DNA from: Sarocladium kiliense
Taxonomy: Eukaryota; Ascomycota; Sordariomycetes; Hypocreales; Sarocladiaceae
NCBI GenBank assembly: GCA_030734395.1
Contig: JAUZTG010000041.1
Location: 2,586,199-2,650,198 of the forward strand
Length of the DNA: 64,000 bases
Reading direction: 5' to 3'
Shown: piece by piece, positions 1-12,594 of the stretch
Numbering within the stretch: position 1 is the first letter of the stretch
Layout of the letters: every line of letters starts with the position of its first letter
Position numbers and translations under genes: made by a program
Notes under the pieces: model-generated
Seen by the model: only the letters and a program-made list of their open reading frames with translations
What the model was told of the DNA's origin: nothing
Databases searched by the model: none

Positions 1-3000
1 CCAGCGATCAGTCATTTCGCGGCTTGCTGCTCTGGACTCGAAAGAGGGGAAGGGAAGGCAGAAGTAGCGAGAGAGGTACACAGACAACAGGCGATGAGTC
101 GCTTGGAGAAGTATGTACCCGAACCAGCGAATTGACTGTCACGAGGACGGGAGATGTTGAGTGATAGGCGGGAGCAAGAAGATTGTGGGTCGAATGTGCT
201 GCTTGATGCGGATCTCCATCACTCAATCATGGTGATAGAAATGGCGGTCGGTTGGGGGAGGTTGGGGGTCGAGGAGGTCAACGGTACGCGCTTTTCTGCG
301 GTGGAACGGTGGACGAGGTTGGTACCCCCTCAGAGACGGCTGGACGAGTCGAGAATACGATGGTGGGAAGACGACGGTGACGAGTTGCAGTGAGAGGAAA
401 TGGTGGCGGCCGAGTGACGGACGTAGGTTGGACGACGGATGGGCAGCCCACCACCACTGGCAATGAGGGGCATCCACTATTCCCACTAACTGCCCTATCA
501 CGCTACCTAGCGCCAGCTGAGAAACGGCGCTTCAGACCACTGATTGGCCGCGTCTATGTGACGACATGTTGGCTCTTGCAGAAGCGGCAGGGGCCGCGGG
601 ACCAACCGATTGTAGCGCCAACAGCCACTCCAGGGTGCCCCCATGTCTCTTAAAGCCTTCGTCGACCCCCCTGTCCTGGTCAAGACTTGTCAACCAAGGC
701 TGGCGCTTCCATCCATGTGTGCCGCCCTCTGTTCTCATTCGTCTACTGACTATTTCCTAGCCAAAGGCCCCGACCCTGGCCCATGTCTGCGATCTTCACC
801 CGCCCCCGGCCAATCGCCGGCTCGAAGTCCGCCCAGCATGCCGACGCTCAGATCATGGGGCAGCATCCTGGACCCAGCACTAATAAGTTCGGGCCTGATA
901 GCTCTGGACGGTGTTTTCTTGATGGCGTTTATGCGAACTTGTTGGCTGTCAACCGTATCAATCTTGACTTGCTTGGATCTAGTTAATGCTCACTCACATT
1001 GACTCATGCCGTCGAAGCCACCTTGACCGTGAACCCCTATCACTGCGCGATGTTGCCCGAAAGCCTGACACAGCTCCTTGTAAACTCGATCGAGTCATTC
1101 CAGCAACAAGCGCTTCCTCATTGAACTCCATTCTTGTCTCAATACTACATGGTCAGGAATGTTGGCCCCCAAAACTCTCTACCAACACATATGACCTGCA
1201 TGGTCTTCCACAGGAGCGGCCTCCTCGTCGCAGGACCAACAATCGACTCGAATGTCGCCAAAAACAAAGTTCTGCTGCTATATTTGAGCTTGTCTTGAGT
1301 CTTTTGCTTTCTGAGCTAAATTAGCTTCCCTCCTGCGATACTGCACATGTCTGAAGGAAAGTGACCTCCATCACACCACCTTTCCCTCTCACCGCGATGT
1401 TCCTTCCTGGCGCTTAACCAGGGTCTCTTTGCTCCCGGCCCCCCATCACGGTCACTAATTGCTGCTATTTTTAATTTTGCCCGCTTTCTTTCCGTGTACA
1501 CTACTCTTGCTTCATCCTTCCGAGCTGCATCCAGTATTTTGGTCCCGTTTTAGGATAGCTGTGAACATGTTCATCCGTCTAAGAATCCCCTCTTAGTATC
1601 GCTGGGCGTGCAGTGGGGGATCGCCTCCATCTTGCTTCCATCATCCAAGCTAATCTTGACTTTGTCCGTGCGTCGAACAACGGGCGCTTGATAGTACGGC
1701 TGGACATTCGAGATTAGTCTGTCTTGCATCTGGCAATCACTCCTGGTGCCGTCACATTCTCGCGATCTTTTTGCCGTATCCGAAGCTCATAGTCCGGCGT
1801 TGCCGATGTGACTCGAACTTCCTGGATCCTTTCAAGGTGTGATGATCATTCCAAACTTCTCAAGGCTGAATGTCTGGTCTGGTCGTGTTCATCTCCCCCT
1901 CAACGATCATCCAAACCTACGCGGCCGCTGCCCCGTCCGTCTTGGGGAACGGTGTGCCAGCTCTCTTTCGCTATATCCCCGATGGTGGTGTGCAACAGGG
2001 CCTCTTTACGGGCCGCTCTCGAACCCAAGTGTGGCTTTCTCTGGTCAGCTTCATGCCGCCTCCAGTTCACTCTCAAAAATTCATTGTCCACAATGCAGGC
2101 ACAAGGTTCGTTTGCGGTTCCGGGGAGCACCCAGACGCCACGAAGCAACTCTGGTAGCCGCCGCATCCGCTTCTACACCACTCTAGGAGGAGTGGCCGTT
2201 TGAACAAGAGAAAGTGTGCCACACAAAGCCGAAGGCTTGTGGCGTAGAACAGGTGCCTGCCACACTGCGAGCCTGAAATACCCTATACATCGTTGATAAG
2301 GTAGGAGGTTTAAAGTTCCTTGAGCTCAAGCTTGTCGGGAATGTGATGCATCAAGACGACTGGTCACTATGGCTGATATCACTTCGTGATATGTCGTGCA
2401 TAATTTGACAGGTCAAGTTTCATGTCAGTGATTGTGGTGTGCGCGATCGCTCCCAAGGAGCTCTGTGAATTCCTTAGATTGGTTTACGTCCCAAATCACT
2501 AGAGTTACCTCAACATTCGAAAAGTTCATTGTAGACTTGGAAAACTCTTCGTCAAGGCCTACGTGCCACTCATTGTAAAAAAAAAACCTCACTGTAGCTC
2601 GAAGTTCAAGATCAATACTATCTGCTGTGACTGCCGGTGTTGTTTCCCGCCCCCTGATTGTTTTCTCAGCAGGGACCCTTAGATCCAGGGTAACTGGGAG
2701 CTTAGATATGGAAGTTCAGGTTCTACGGGTTTGGCCAAAGTCTGAGATGTGGCGTTGGAATGTTGGCGCACGTGTGAAAGCCCAGCCACGCGACTTCTCC
2801 AATCTTAAAGTTCGTGGCGCAAAGCCGTCACGGGCGGACTGGGCTTGAGCAACATGGACCATGGTGGCTCTGACCGTCGCTCGTCGCCTCCCCCTCCCGA
2901 CTTACACGACTCGGGCGAAGGCAGATCCCCTCAGCATCGAAGTTCCAGAGTTCTGAATGCAACCTCAGGAAACCGAGAATCGTTAGTCCAAGCAAGATGA

Positions 3001-6000
3001 GCAAATGGAAGGTGCGCACTGTACGGCCGTGGGTGGAGTGGATGCAACCCACCATCTCTGTTTATGAGGGTAGTCAATTGATGATCACGGCTTCAATCCT
3101 CAAACGGGTAGAAATGGTCAGCTCAAAAATCCCCGGACTGGATACCATTTGAGAGGGCGCTTTGTTCGTCGCATTTGCAACGTAGATTACGATGACGCCG
3201 TAGTCATCACTGCAAAGGGCACAAGTTTCGAATCGTCGTTGAGTCGCTCCCAGACTTAATACAAATTCTGCCAAGCCTCGAGTCAATGCTCGGGACCGAG
3301 AAGGAGCAAACTTGTGCAGCTGCCACCCCGCAGCAAGTAGCCTCTTTGGACAGATCCTGATCCTGATTCTATCCCGAGGAGCGCACAAGAAATGGCAAAG
3401 CATCACATGGATGGTAGCCTGAGCCATCAGGAGTTGGGCATTAAGTCCGCGTAGTATTGGGATGTAAACCGCGCAGGATGCGCTCTGGGCACTTAAGGTT
3501 GCAATGGGACCCCTGGGCCCTGGCGAAATTCCCGCTAGATGAATAGGATGGTGTGCGAGATCCCTGGCGGAAGATCATTGTGCAGCTTGGCCTGGACCCT
3601 GATCTGGTGCCGCAAAATGGTAACGATGCGCACAATCAAGATACGCCATGGCCGACGGGAGGCACCTATTATGTGATTTGCAGGCGATATCACAGCTTGA
3701 ACGGGCCGACAAGATTTTGTGCATGCTTGCCTGGTTTGTACGGTGCGCAAGCTAGGATCTCCCGCAGAACTGCTCAGCTCGAGATCAGAATGTAGTGATG
3801 CGTTCTTTGGCTATTGCGATCTCCAGTGTGGTAAGCTGGGTAGTCGAACAACATACATTTGATGCGCCTGAGACATGAAAACAATCACTACAGGACGATA
3901 TCTTCTTGCGCGACGTCATCGCATGCAGTGAACATGGACCAATAATGGAAGATGCGGTGAGGGAGCTCCGGGCCGTGCACTTCTGCTTCAGAAATGCACA
4001 ACATACGATGCTGCCGGAAGCGGGGATCCCTGCCGTCCAGTATGGAAGGGCTTTAACCATGCAGCCAACCAGAACATGGCTGGGCTGGACCAAATCACTG
4101 ATTGTGCGTCGCTTGAGGCCGAATCTCTACACGGTTCTTAGCAAATTTGTGTCGTCCATGTTCGAGCAGACGGGGAGAGTCGGCGGCCTATGTTCGGGAT
4201 ACAGCCGACTGCGGACAGACACACAACGTCAACCTGGGCGGATTGTCTCGGAACAGTCAAGAATTGCGCAACAGCCAATGGCAGCAGGGTATGGGGATCA
4301 TGAAAAGCGATTGGAGCTTGAATAGATTGCGCACCGAAGACGCAAGTCCGAGCGTAACCGGGCGCAAGGTGCCGTGAAACCTTTGCACAGACGCACGATT
4401 GCGAGAGCGAATTTTGGGAGACAGCTTGAATGAGAAAGGCGAGCCGAGGAGAAGACCGACCCATCGCATGAACGATTACATGAAGAATGAGGAGTCATAT
4501 CAGAGGAGAGAACCGACGACGACAGAGAGAAGGGCACTGTGCATCCGATGCACGCCTTCCCTCGGCTAGTTTAGGTGCCTGGGGTCCCCCTACAGGCATG
4601 AGCAGGTAGCTTAGCGCACAGTGCACGGCACCTGTCGAGTCCTGTGCACCTGCCCGCACAGTGCCGTCTCTAGAACCACACCCAACCTGCCCATTTTGGC
4701 AAGTATGCCATCTGCTGCCACCTGTCGAGACATCCGCTTCTTGCCCGGGCAGGCCAGGGAAGAGATGGTGTCCCACTCTGCTGAACACCCGCTTCTTCTT
4801 GCTCGTCACGGTCGCACTGCTGGAGCCATCACCCGCCACCCATTTCTCGCTGTGTTGCTACCCAGGGCACTGTCGGGCACTTTCCATTTCACCTGTCAAG
4901 GACACTAGGGGAGGCGAACTTGGGAAGGAGGGACCCTGCGTTTGCGCTGCTCGCTCCGGGTCCCGCTCTTATCGGATTCTGGAGCGTGATGGAAGTGTGA
5001 TAGCAAAGATGAGTGTCGGGGGTATCGTAATCTTTGTCCTCTGTCACTCTCCGTATCACCGCCTCGGCCAGAATCACCCTTGTTATCACCTTTGTCGTCT
5101 CCATTGCGGAAACCTCCCTCAAGTCTAGTGTGAGGAGTACGTTCTGGAGCTTACCCCTGTCTTCGTGAGAGCTCGTGACTAGGTTCGTGTCCAGAAAGTT
5201 GGCAGGGAAGCTGCAGCAAGTGACGATAGTAGCGTGTGGCTTGCTTCTTCACACTGCACCGAAGCCGATTTGACTGTCTTGGCGGCCGCGGTGTTCAGAC
5301 TAAGACACCTGAGTTGTCTGGCGTGCTGAGTATTTCGAACGTCGAGTCCAGCCAGCATCCAGACTTACTCTGTTAGTCTCTGGCTTGCCGACCTCGCTAC
5401 ATCGGCCAACGTTCACCGTGCATCCGCCCGTTTCTCGCCGCTCCACCCTTGCTCCCCCGCCGCAACGATTGACCGCCATCTCCTTAGGTCCTGGCCGATC
5501 AGCAAGACCGTCGCACGTCTAAGTCATGTGTCTCGCGGTTCGAGGTCACGCTGGCCACGATGGTCTCCGTCTCGGATGAGTGGCCTCAGATCGACTGGCT
5601 TTGAGCATTTGGTCTACACCGCAACCTTTGCCGCAATAATATCACATGACCATCGGCCCTTCCGTTGCGATCTCAGCTTGGCCATCCACCTCCATCAGAC
5701 TTCCCGTCGTCAGCCGGTCCGTCCCTCTCCTCTAGCTCGCCCCTTTGCCGCATTATGAGTGTGATGAGATCGAGTATGCTTAGTGGTTAGGGCTCGCTAT
5801 CACCTCTGGTCTCGCAATCCACACCAGAGCTGGGGTGGCCAAGCCACATTGGATAGGTGATGAACCCCAGAGTCCCGCCCTATTCAGTGGGACTCTCTTA
5901 CAGTCGAGGGAAGACGGGCACTTTTCGACATCATGAGGTGTGGCGAGATGTGATAGAGGATCCAAAGACGATCTGATATGCGAAAAGGCTATTGTCCACT

Positions 6001-7275
6001 TCGGCAGATTATCCACCCTTGATCCTTTTGAGGTAAAGTCTTCTACCCCATGTTCAACAGAGTCTTTACCGCGGGAAATCAAGGACCAAACCAAGTCGGC
6101 TCCCTCCCTAGAATGCCCGTGACGTCTTCTCTGCAAGCTACGGCCCCTTCCACTTGCAAAAACACCTGCTTTGGCGATGCGAACCAACAGCAGCAACGTC
6201 ATGCCCTCTCGCCTCTCTCCAGTCGCACCGACAGGAGTCCACTTGTCAATTCGCAGCCACGTTGAACAGCCTCGCCGTGAGCACGCGGCCAACAGAGAAA
6301 CTAGGGCCCCCTCTCCGGCCCATCGCGCCCGCCCCTCCTCTTTACCAGTCTTTCTGCTTGCCGTGAGGATCCTGGTCGGCAAAACCTCCGCCTCCAGCTG
6401 ACTTTATGATCCTTGATCCCTGCGTGGTCTTGGAAGACCAGGGTTGGGTTGGATGGGCGCCCCCCACAACCTGACCTCGGCGCTTAAATGCCAGTTTCCT
6501 TTGCTGGAGACATGCCGGCCTTAGTCTGTCGAAGTCTCGACGAATCGCATCGAGGCCAACCCTGAATAACCCCCAATCACAAGCCGTTGCACTGCAGGTC
6601 ACGGCCTATAGGTGTTGTCGGCGGCTTGGACTTCATCCAACCTGCATGATGGTGCTGCCGCGCTCGCACTTACTCGCTGCTGTCTCAACTGGCTCCGCTC
6701 TCTGGCCGCCGAACGAGCCCTTGGCCCAGCGAGGTCTGGTGTAAGGCCATGGATGAAGACCATGCTGCCGCCCAGTCTTCACACCGCATGGGCCGCTTCG
6801 TTGCACCTATTCTTGTCACTTGTTTGGTGCATGTCGCTTGCACCATCACATCCCATCCCATCCCCCAACGAGTGTCGACTCGAGAGGAGCCCAAGCCGAG
6901 CATACATAACCACACGATAGCCGCCAGGTGCCACCTCGTAGTTCTTCTCCCGAGTTTTGCGACCTGTGCGATATTTTGGTTTTCTTTCCGGTCATCTACG
7001 AAAGACACAACATTCATTTACTTCACGGTGGCGTAGAACGCCTCCACAACCGATAAGAATCCGCTGGCAACGGCACTGACATCGATCGACGAAGTAACAC
7101 AAACAACGACATTAGTAAGAGGAGGACCTTCAGAGATACTTGAATAGTGTGTGGAAGAGATAAAAGGAGGAGAAAAAAATGGTACGTTGGTAAGGTTGTG
7201 AAGGGCACAGCTTGTGTTGACATGAGATAGGAATACTCAAGTTTCCAGGCTGGTGAGAGGCGGACATATCAGGAG
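1..7275. other. Long stretch without a supportable gene
   Basis: I found no coding signal I can defend on either strand. Open frames here reach about 200 codons but have no recognisable domain and no partner exons with matching splice sites. The last 1-2 kb before the Boi-type gene is pyrimidine-rich in places and probably contains its promoter and 5' UTR. I looked for an SH3 domain upstream of that gene and saw none. Lineage-specific genes or non-coding RNAs cannot be excluded. Confidence 0.4.
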
Positions 7276-9758
7276 ATGCGACAGAAACCAGCACCGCGAG
7301 ACACGTTCTTCAGCCTTCGAAATGAGCCACAATTGCACGCAGAGCAACGGCCAACATCAGTTGCGACGGAATTCGTGGACACAGACTTTGATGATGATGA
7401 TATTCTCACCGATGATGGCAACTCCCCACGAGTTAGCCTCCAGTCTGTAAGTCAACCTTGGTAACTGAGAGTCAATCTGGGCCTAACATCATACTGTAGT
7501 CGGGACAACCGAGTTTTACCACTTTGTCATCCTACGAGGAGGCTACGACGCCGAGGTCAAGTAGAAGCCGAGAGAACTACACGGACCAGTGGCAGAAGCC
7601 GATCCAGGGACCAAGAGGACCACACCTCTTCCGCAGCTCAACGGACCCGTCGTTCATCGCACCTTCATTTACTGCACAGTCCTTCAACGAGGACGATGTG
7701 ATCCTGACCTTGTCACCTGTCACTCCGAAGACAGCGCGAGGCATTCCAGAGAGCTTTGTCAAGACACAGCTTCCGCGACGGAACAGCCCTTTCCAATACT
7801 CAGGAGCAGATCTCGACTCTTCGAAGCTTGTTGACTGGTCTCCCGAGATGGTGGCCCAATCGATGCTCAATGCTGGCATTGAGCTACCGATGGCTGAGCG
7901 TTTCATCGAGAACGACATCAACGGCGCCATTCTGATTACACTCAAATTCGAGGATCTTCGTGAACTCGATATCCCTTCCTTTGGTATCCGAACAAAAGTC
8001 TGGCACCAAATTCAAGCCCTGAGGGATAGTAGGCCAGCATCTCCGCGCGCGCCGACGCCGATCGAGGACAAGCCTGATCGTGATGTCAGGAAAGAGGCCA
8101 GAGAAACCTCAGGTCTCAAGCGACGACCAAGCAGCAGACGCCGACCTCGGAAGAAGCCTTCGGCGACTGATACAATCACACCAATGGAGTCGGTATCAAT
8201 CATCGGTATCGAGCAAGTGATTCCTAAGCCCCACACATGCTCCAAGGGTGAGAACTGCTCTAAGTGGAAGAAGCAGCAAAGAGCAATCGAGGACTTCAGG
8301 CGACTGAACCCCAATGTCAACATTGAGTTTGGGGGCACAGTTCTCATCGCCGGGGATGCTGGGAACCCCGAGACAGCAGAAGCCATCGACCCTAATCAGG
8401 CATTGCGACCGGTGTCAGATGCTGTTCCATCCGTCGTTGCTTCGTCTGATGTCCTTGGAGCAGGTGGCCTACCGCCTCTGCAGTACCTCCGAGAGGCAAC
8501 CCTCCGCAACATGAAGCTGCAGGATCCTCAAGACAATGTCCGCCAATTCCTTGACTTCCAGCAGGCACAGCCATCAGGAGCCACCAACGAGTGGCCGCCA
8601 ACACCTCCTTTCGAGATCAAGCCCACCGCCCAGCCACCGCATCGAGAACTTCGACGCTTGCCAAAGCTGAACATTCCCAATGGCTTGCCATCCACACCGA
8701 GGCCATCTCACAAGCGTTCATCCACTACCCCAACTCCAACCAAGACCCCATCGCCACTCGTCATGGATCAGACTGACCAAGTGGCTCGAGAACCTGAGTT
8801 CGTCCCGTACATGATGACAAAGGCAGACCCATTGTCCCCTGACCTGGAGACACCGCGAAACCCTTATCGATTTGGTACACCATTCTCAGAGATGGATGTT
8901 CCTGTGACAGCTGTCCCGCTTGGACCAGTCGCCCGCGACTTCTCTCAGTCAGTTCCTCCGGATATGAGTTACCAGACCTCACCGTCACGCCATAATATCC
9001 CCCGCACGCAGTCGCGTGCCTCTGCTCGTCGACCTTCCTTCCCTGTCTTGCCAGCTCTGGACGAGAACAAGCCAGTTCGTGTGGCAACTCAAACACCTGC
9101 TCCAGCGCCGGTGGCCGCAGTCTCGCCTCCGCGACCTCCCAGGCCAACCCAACCTCTCCAGGCTCCACCACGACCCAACTACCCATGGACGTCCGTGGAG
9201 AGGAACCATTGGGAGAAGATTGGTCCCATGAGCTCCAATGTGGATGCGATTGCTGCGGATGGTGTTAGCTACGAGGGTCCGATGAAGAAGCGGAAGCAGC
9301 GCATGCTTCGTACCGAATGGCAAGACGGATATTTCACTCTCAAGGGCACCCGTCTCAACATGCACAAAGACAGCCAGCGGCGCGATCGCACATTGGAATA
9401 CGTGGATATTGACGATTATGCTATTGCCTGCTCCAGCATCGCCTCTACCTCCAAGCTATCGGCGGCATTCCGAGCCGTTCACATCACCTCTGGAAAGGAC
9501 AAGTCCGACACGGTTGGAGCATTTGCATTCCAGCTCATCCCTCAGGACAAGAATGGTGCTCGTCTTCGCAAGCGTGAAAGCACACTGCCCGGAGGCACTG
9601 CCCCCGTCGAAGGCGTCAATGGAACTGGCAAGACCCATCACTTCGCGGTGAAGAACCGTGATGAACGCATTGACTGGATGCGAGAGCTCATGCTCGCGAA
9701 GGCCATGAAGCAGAAAGGTGAAGGGTTTGAGATCAGCCGCAACGGCAACATGATCTAA
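7276..9758 (+). CDS. Boi-type polarity protein with SAM and PH domains
   Basis: Model: exon 7276-7446, intron 7447-7499 (GTAAGT...TAG), exon 7500-9758, giving 809 residues. The SAM domain lies near residues 165-232 and includes VDWSPEMV and LRELDIPSFGIR. The PH domain lies near 650-800, starts at GPMKKRKQRML and ends with a helix containing RIDWMRELM. The region between them is rich in proline, serine and threonine and has PxxP runs that could bind SH3 proteins. Known family: yeast Boi1/Boi2 are cortical adaptors that link Cdc42 signalling, formins and exocytosis at growth sites. They carry SH3, SAM and PH domains; no SH3 is visible here, so this is either a natural SH3-less form or an upstream exon is missing. 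The acidic N-terminus (DTDFDDDDILTDD) spans most of exon 1. A hyphal-tip role is inferred from the family. Confidence 0.85.
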
Positions 9759-10380
9759 TGTCTTGCTCGCTTAGCAATTCGGGATGCCTGCTGAGATTGT
9801 CCGGTTCGTTGCAGGCTGCTTGGAAACGGAGCTTTCTAATCACGTTCACTCAAATAATTGCCCCATCATCACTCTTTGTATCTTTTCGGCTTTGAGGCAA
9901 CATCTGCTTCGACGCCCGCGTCTGTTTTGTGTCATACCAAACGGTGTTAGTTGTTTTACGTTCTATACTCTCCCTCACGGATATGGATTTTGGATACCAT
10001 TTTTTGCATTCTTAGGATAGGCCACTCAATATGCCTTCTATGCTGATTGAACCTTTGTGTCCTTGGATGTGAATGTAGATGTTCGCAACTTGGGCTCTTG
10101 ACAACGCAAGTTGACTCGAGCTGAAAAGCGCCCTTGGGTGTCCATCGCCCTGGAGCAGACAAGGGATATCGGAGCATGTCGTTTGAAAGGATGCCTGACA
10201 CCAGTATGGCTTCGCAAGGGGTATAATCGCCTGATTACAAATGTTGTACATTCTGTCTCTCTATATGCTGCCAGCCGTTTGGCGGATAATCATACAAGGT
10301 TAGGAAGTTCATTCCCAGCAGTGCCTACATGGCGCATGATCCGTACATATCACCCAACTCTTCATTCGAAACCCCTTGAC
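9759..10380. other. Convergent intergenic region
   Basis: Contains the 3' ends of the Boi-type gene (+) and the mitoribosomal gene (-). It is T-rich in parts, as expected for 3' UTRs. No further gene was seen. Confidence 0.5.
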
Positions 10381-11302
10381 CTATGCCGAGTCAGCTGCGG
10401 CAGTGGGCTGAGGCTGCTCACTGATGCCCGCCCGTTGAGCCACCTGCTTCCAGTCGATCTGCTCCCACCATGCCTCAGCATAGGCCGCCTTTCCACCGTG
10501 TCCCTCACGTCCGACACCCCAATCCAGCAACCACGCATGCTCCCAGGTGTTCAGGCACAACACAGGCTCCAAGGCGATACCACCTGGTGGCAGGTCGTTC
10601 GTGTTCATCCTCCTCGCCTCGACTCTGTTGCGGTAGTATTCACTCGCCGAGCCCTGGTTCCCAAGGGTGTTCATATCGCTTCCCTGTCTACGCCAGTGCG
10701 CACCGGGGTATGGGCTGCCCGCGAGGTAGGTGCTCAGGACTTTGTACTCGTGTGGAGCAGTCTTGACGAGCCAGACGAAGCCGGGGCCGAACATGGCGGA
10801 GGCTGTGACGACAAGCTCGCGTCGGAGTGTCTCGAGGGACGTGAAGCTGGACTCGAGGTCTGAGCGGAGGGCCTCAGGCATGGGGGTGCCGCCAGGGGCG
10901 AGGCCTTGGAAGAAGAAGTGGTTGTTGTGGGCCATAGAGGCGTAGTTGAAGATGGGGGCTTGAGAGGGTTCGCGGGCGGTCATGATGGATATAGTCTTGG
11001 AGTCTTTATCCTCGAGCTCGGAGCCTGCGACGGGTCTCGTGTCAGTCTAATCATTGTGCAGATTATCGGTATGTCTGGAGGGCTGTCCTACCAGCTGTCA
11101 ACGCATTAAGCTTCTCGATGACCAGTCCCTGGTAGTCGGTCCAAGCGATCTGGAAACCAGCCGGGCTCATAAGGTCAGGGACACCCTCAGAGAAGTCGTG
11201 CTTGAGCTCAGGAACAGAGTGAATGCATCTCCTGGCATTGACCGTGGCACGCAGCCCAAGGCTGGTGGCCAGTCTCGGCGCTCTTAAGCGCGGGCGAAAC
11301 AT
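10381..11302 (-). CDS. Mitochondrial small-subunit ribosomal protein, Fe/Mn-SOD fold (mS42/mS43-like)
   Basis: Model: exon 11302-11092, intron 11091-11025 (67 nt), exon 11024-10381, giving 284 residues. The N-terminus (MFRPRLRAPRLATSLGLRA) is basic and lacks acidic residues, as in a mitochondrial presequence. The body follows the Fe/Mn superoxide dismutase family: HNNHFFFQGLAP matches the metal-binding His helix and NTWEHAWLLDWG matches the DxWEHAYYLD signature. Two ligand positions are not conserved. The usual Asp of DxWEH is Asn, and the N-terminal His cluster is absent (the aligned stretch reads IAWTDYQGL). In known yeast mitoribosomes the SOD-like proteins Mrp1 (mS43) and Rsm26 (mS42) are structural, which fits a dead metal site. 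I cannot separate mS42 from mS43 by eye. A true mitochondrial SOD is unlikely for the same reason. Confidence 0.85.
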
Positions 11303-12594
11303 TGTGATCGAAAAGCGTGTCAGATGAGTATACGAGAAGGACTGAATGCACCGTATGGTGAGGCAGGCCGGCGAGAGCGGGTAGAGCAGTCGGGGCGCCG
11401 GGGAAGGTTGTCGTTGCGATCGTTTTGATAGACGCTGCGCTTCGGATCATCCGTCGAGACAACTTTTTCGAGGCACTCAGACCAGGGGACGCGATGCCTA
11501 GGGACAGCCACAGTGGTGTTCGGGACCGGCACTACATTGAGCCGACCGTCTCATACAGGGAACGCACCCGACATGCATTGGCGCTACCTTTCGTCGTACT
11601 TTGGAAATATCAAGTATCGTTGAGCACCATCAGCACAGTCCGAGGAACATATTCGCATTTGTAAATTATTGGAGTGTTGCTGTTCTCAGCTACGCAGGGC
11701 CCGGTGTGGTCAATACATTTTTTAAATATTCTGAGCCCGAAGCCTTGGCTGTCATCCCTTCTTTTGGCAGCTGCAGACTTCTACATCTCCATCACCCCCG
11801 ACATTGTTTGCTTCCCTCAGCCCGTAGTTTGTGCTTCTTACAGCAAACTTCAAGTCTTTCCCTCAAAACGACTTTGAAAATGTCTACGATTTGCCGAACT
11901 TTGTGGGCAATACTGATCAGTACGGCGACGGCACAGACTCGCATCTCGATGCTTGTGGATACAATGGCGTAATAATCACCAATAGATAAGGCAGGCACGT
12001 GAAGGTCGGGGGATTGCTGTGGCAATCTCAACGGCGGAGATGGACATCATTTTGGGCAGTGCTATTGAACTGGGAATGACACAAGCTTTGAGAGTGCAAT
12101 CACGTTCTCCGATAAGGGTACCTGCTTCATACACATTATGGGAGGTAGAGGATAACAACACGTCGTGATTTGAGCGAGGTTCACGAGCAATAGCAAGATA
12201 CGAACAAAATCAGTGGAAAATATGACGATATAACTCCAAGCATCATTTTCAGCTATCCAGACAGTGAGCTTGTCACAGCTACGAGAAGCCTTCCCCCATG
12301 TGGCGCTGCGGCATCAGCCACAAGCGACAGTGGCTACCTTACTGAGGCACGTGATGTTTTCAGCATAAACAAGGTAGATTGGAAACGCGACCTTGGAACT
12401 CTGATATATCAGGCAATACATACAAAGAAAGAAAAGAAAAGAAACATTTACAGACCCAACTTCCAGATAATGTCAGACCCAAACAGAAATACGCCAGGCC
12501 AGCTGCCTAGGTCGGCATTATATACCCGCTTCGGCCGGGTCGAAACAAAACATAAGAAACCGGTTCATCATCTCTCGTGTCCATCATCTCATGA
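11303..12594. other. Intergenic: mitoribosomal promoter and 3' end of the giant gene
   Basis: Lies upstream of the mitoribosomal gene and downstream of the giant gene, both on the minus strand. It contains several pyrimidine-rich stretches. No coding region was recognised. Confidence 0.45.

Noticed and set aside
5780..6382. 200-codon minus-strand frame
   Set aside because: No recognisable domain, composition of random reading, no flanking exons. It sits in the probable upstream region of the Boi-type gene.
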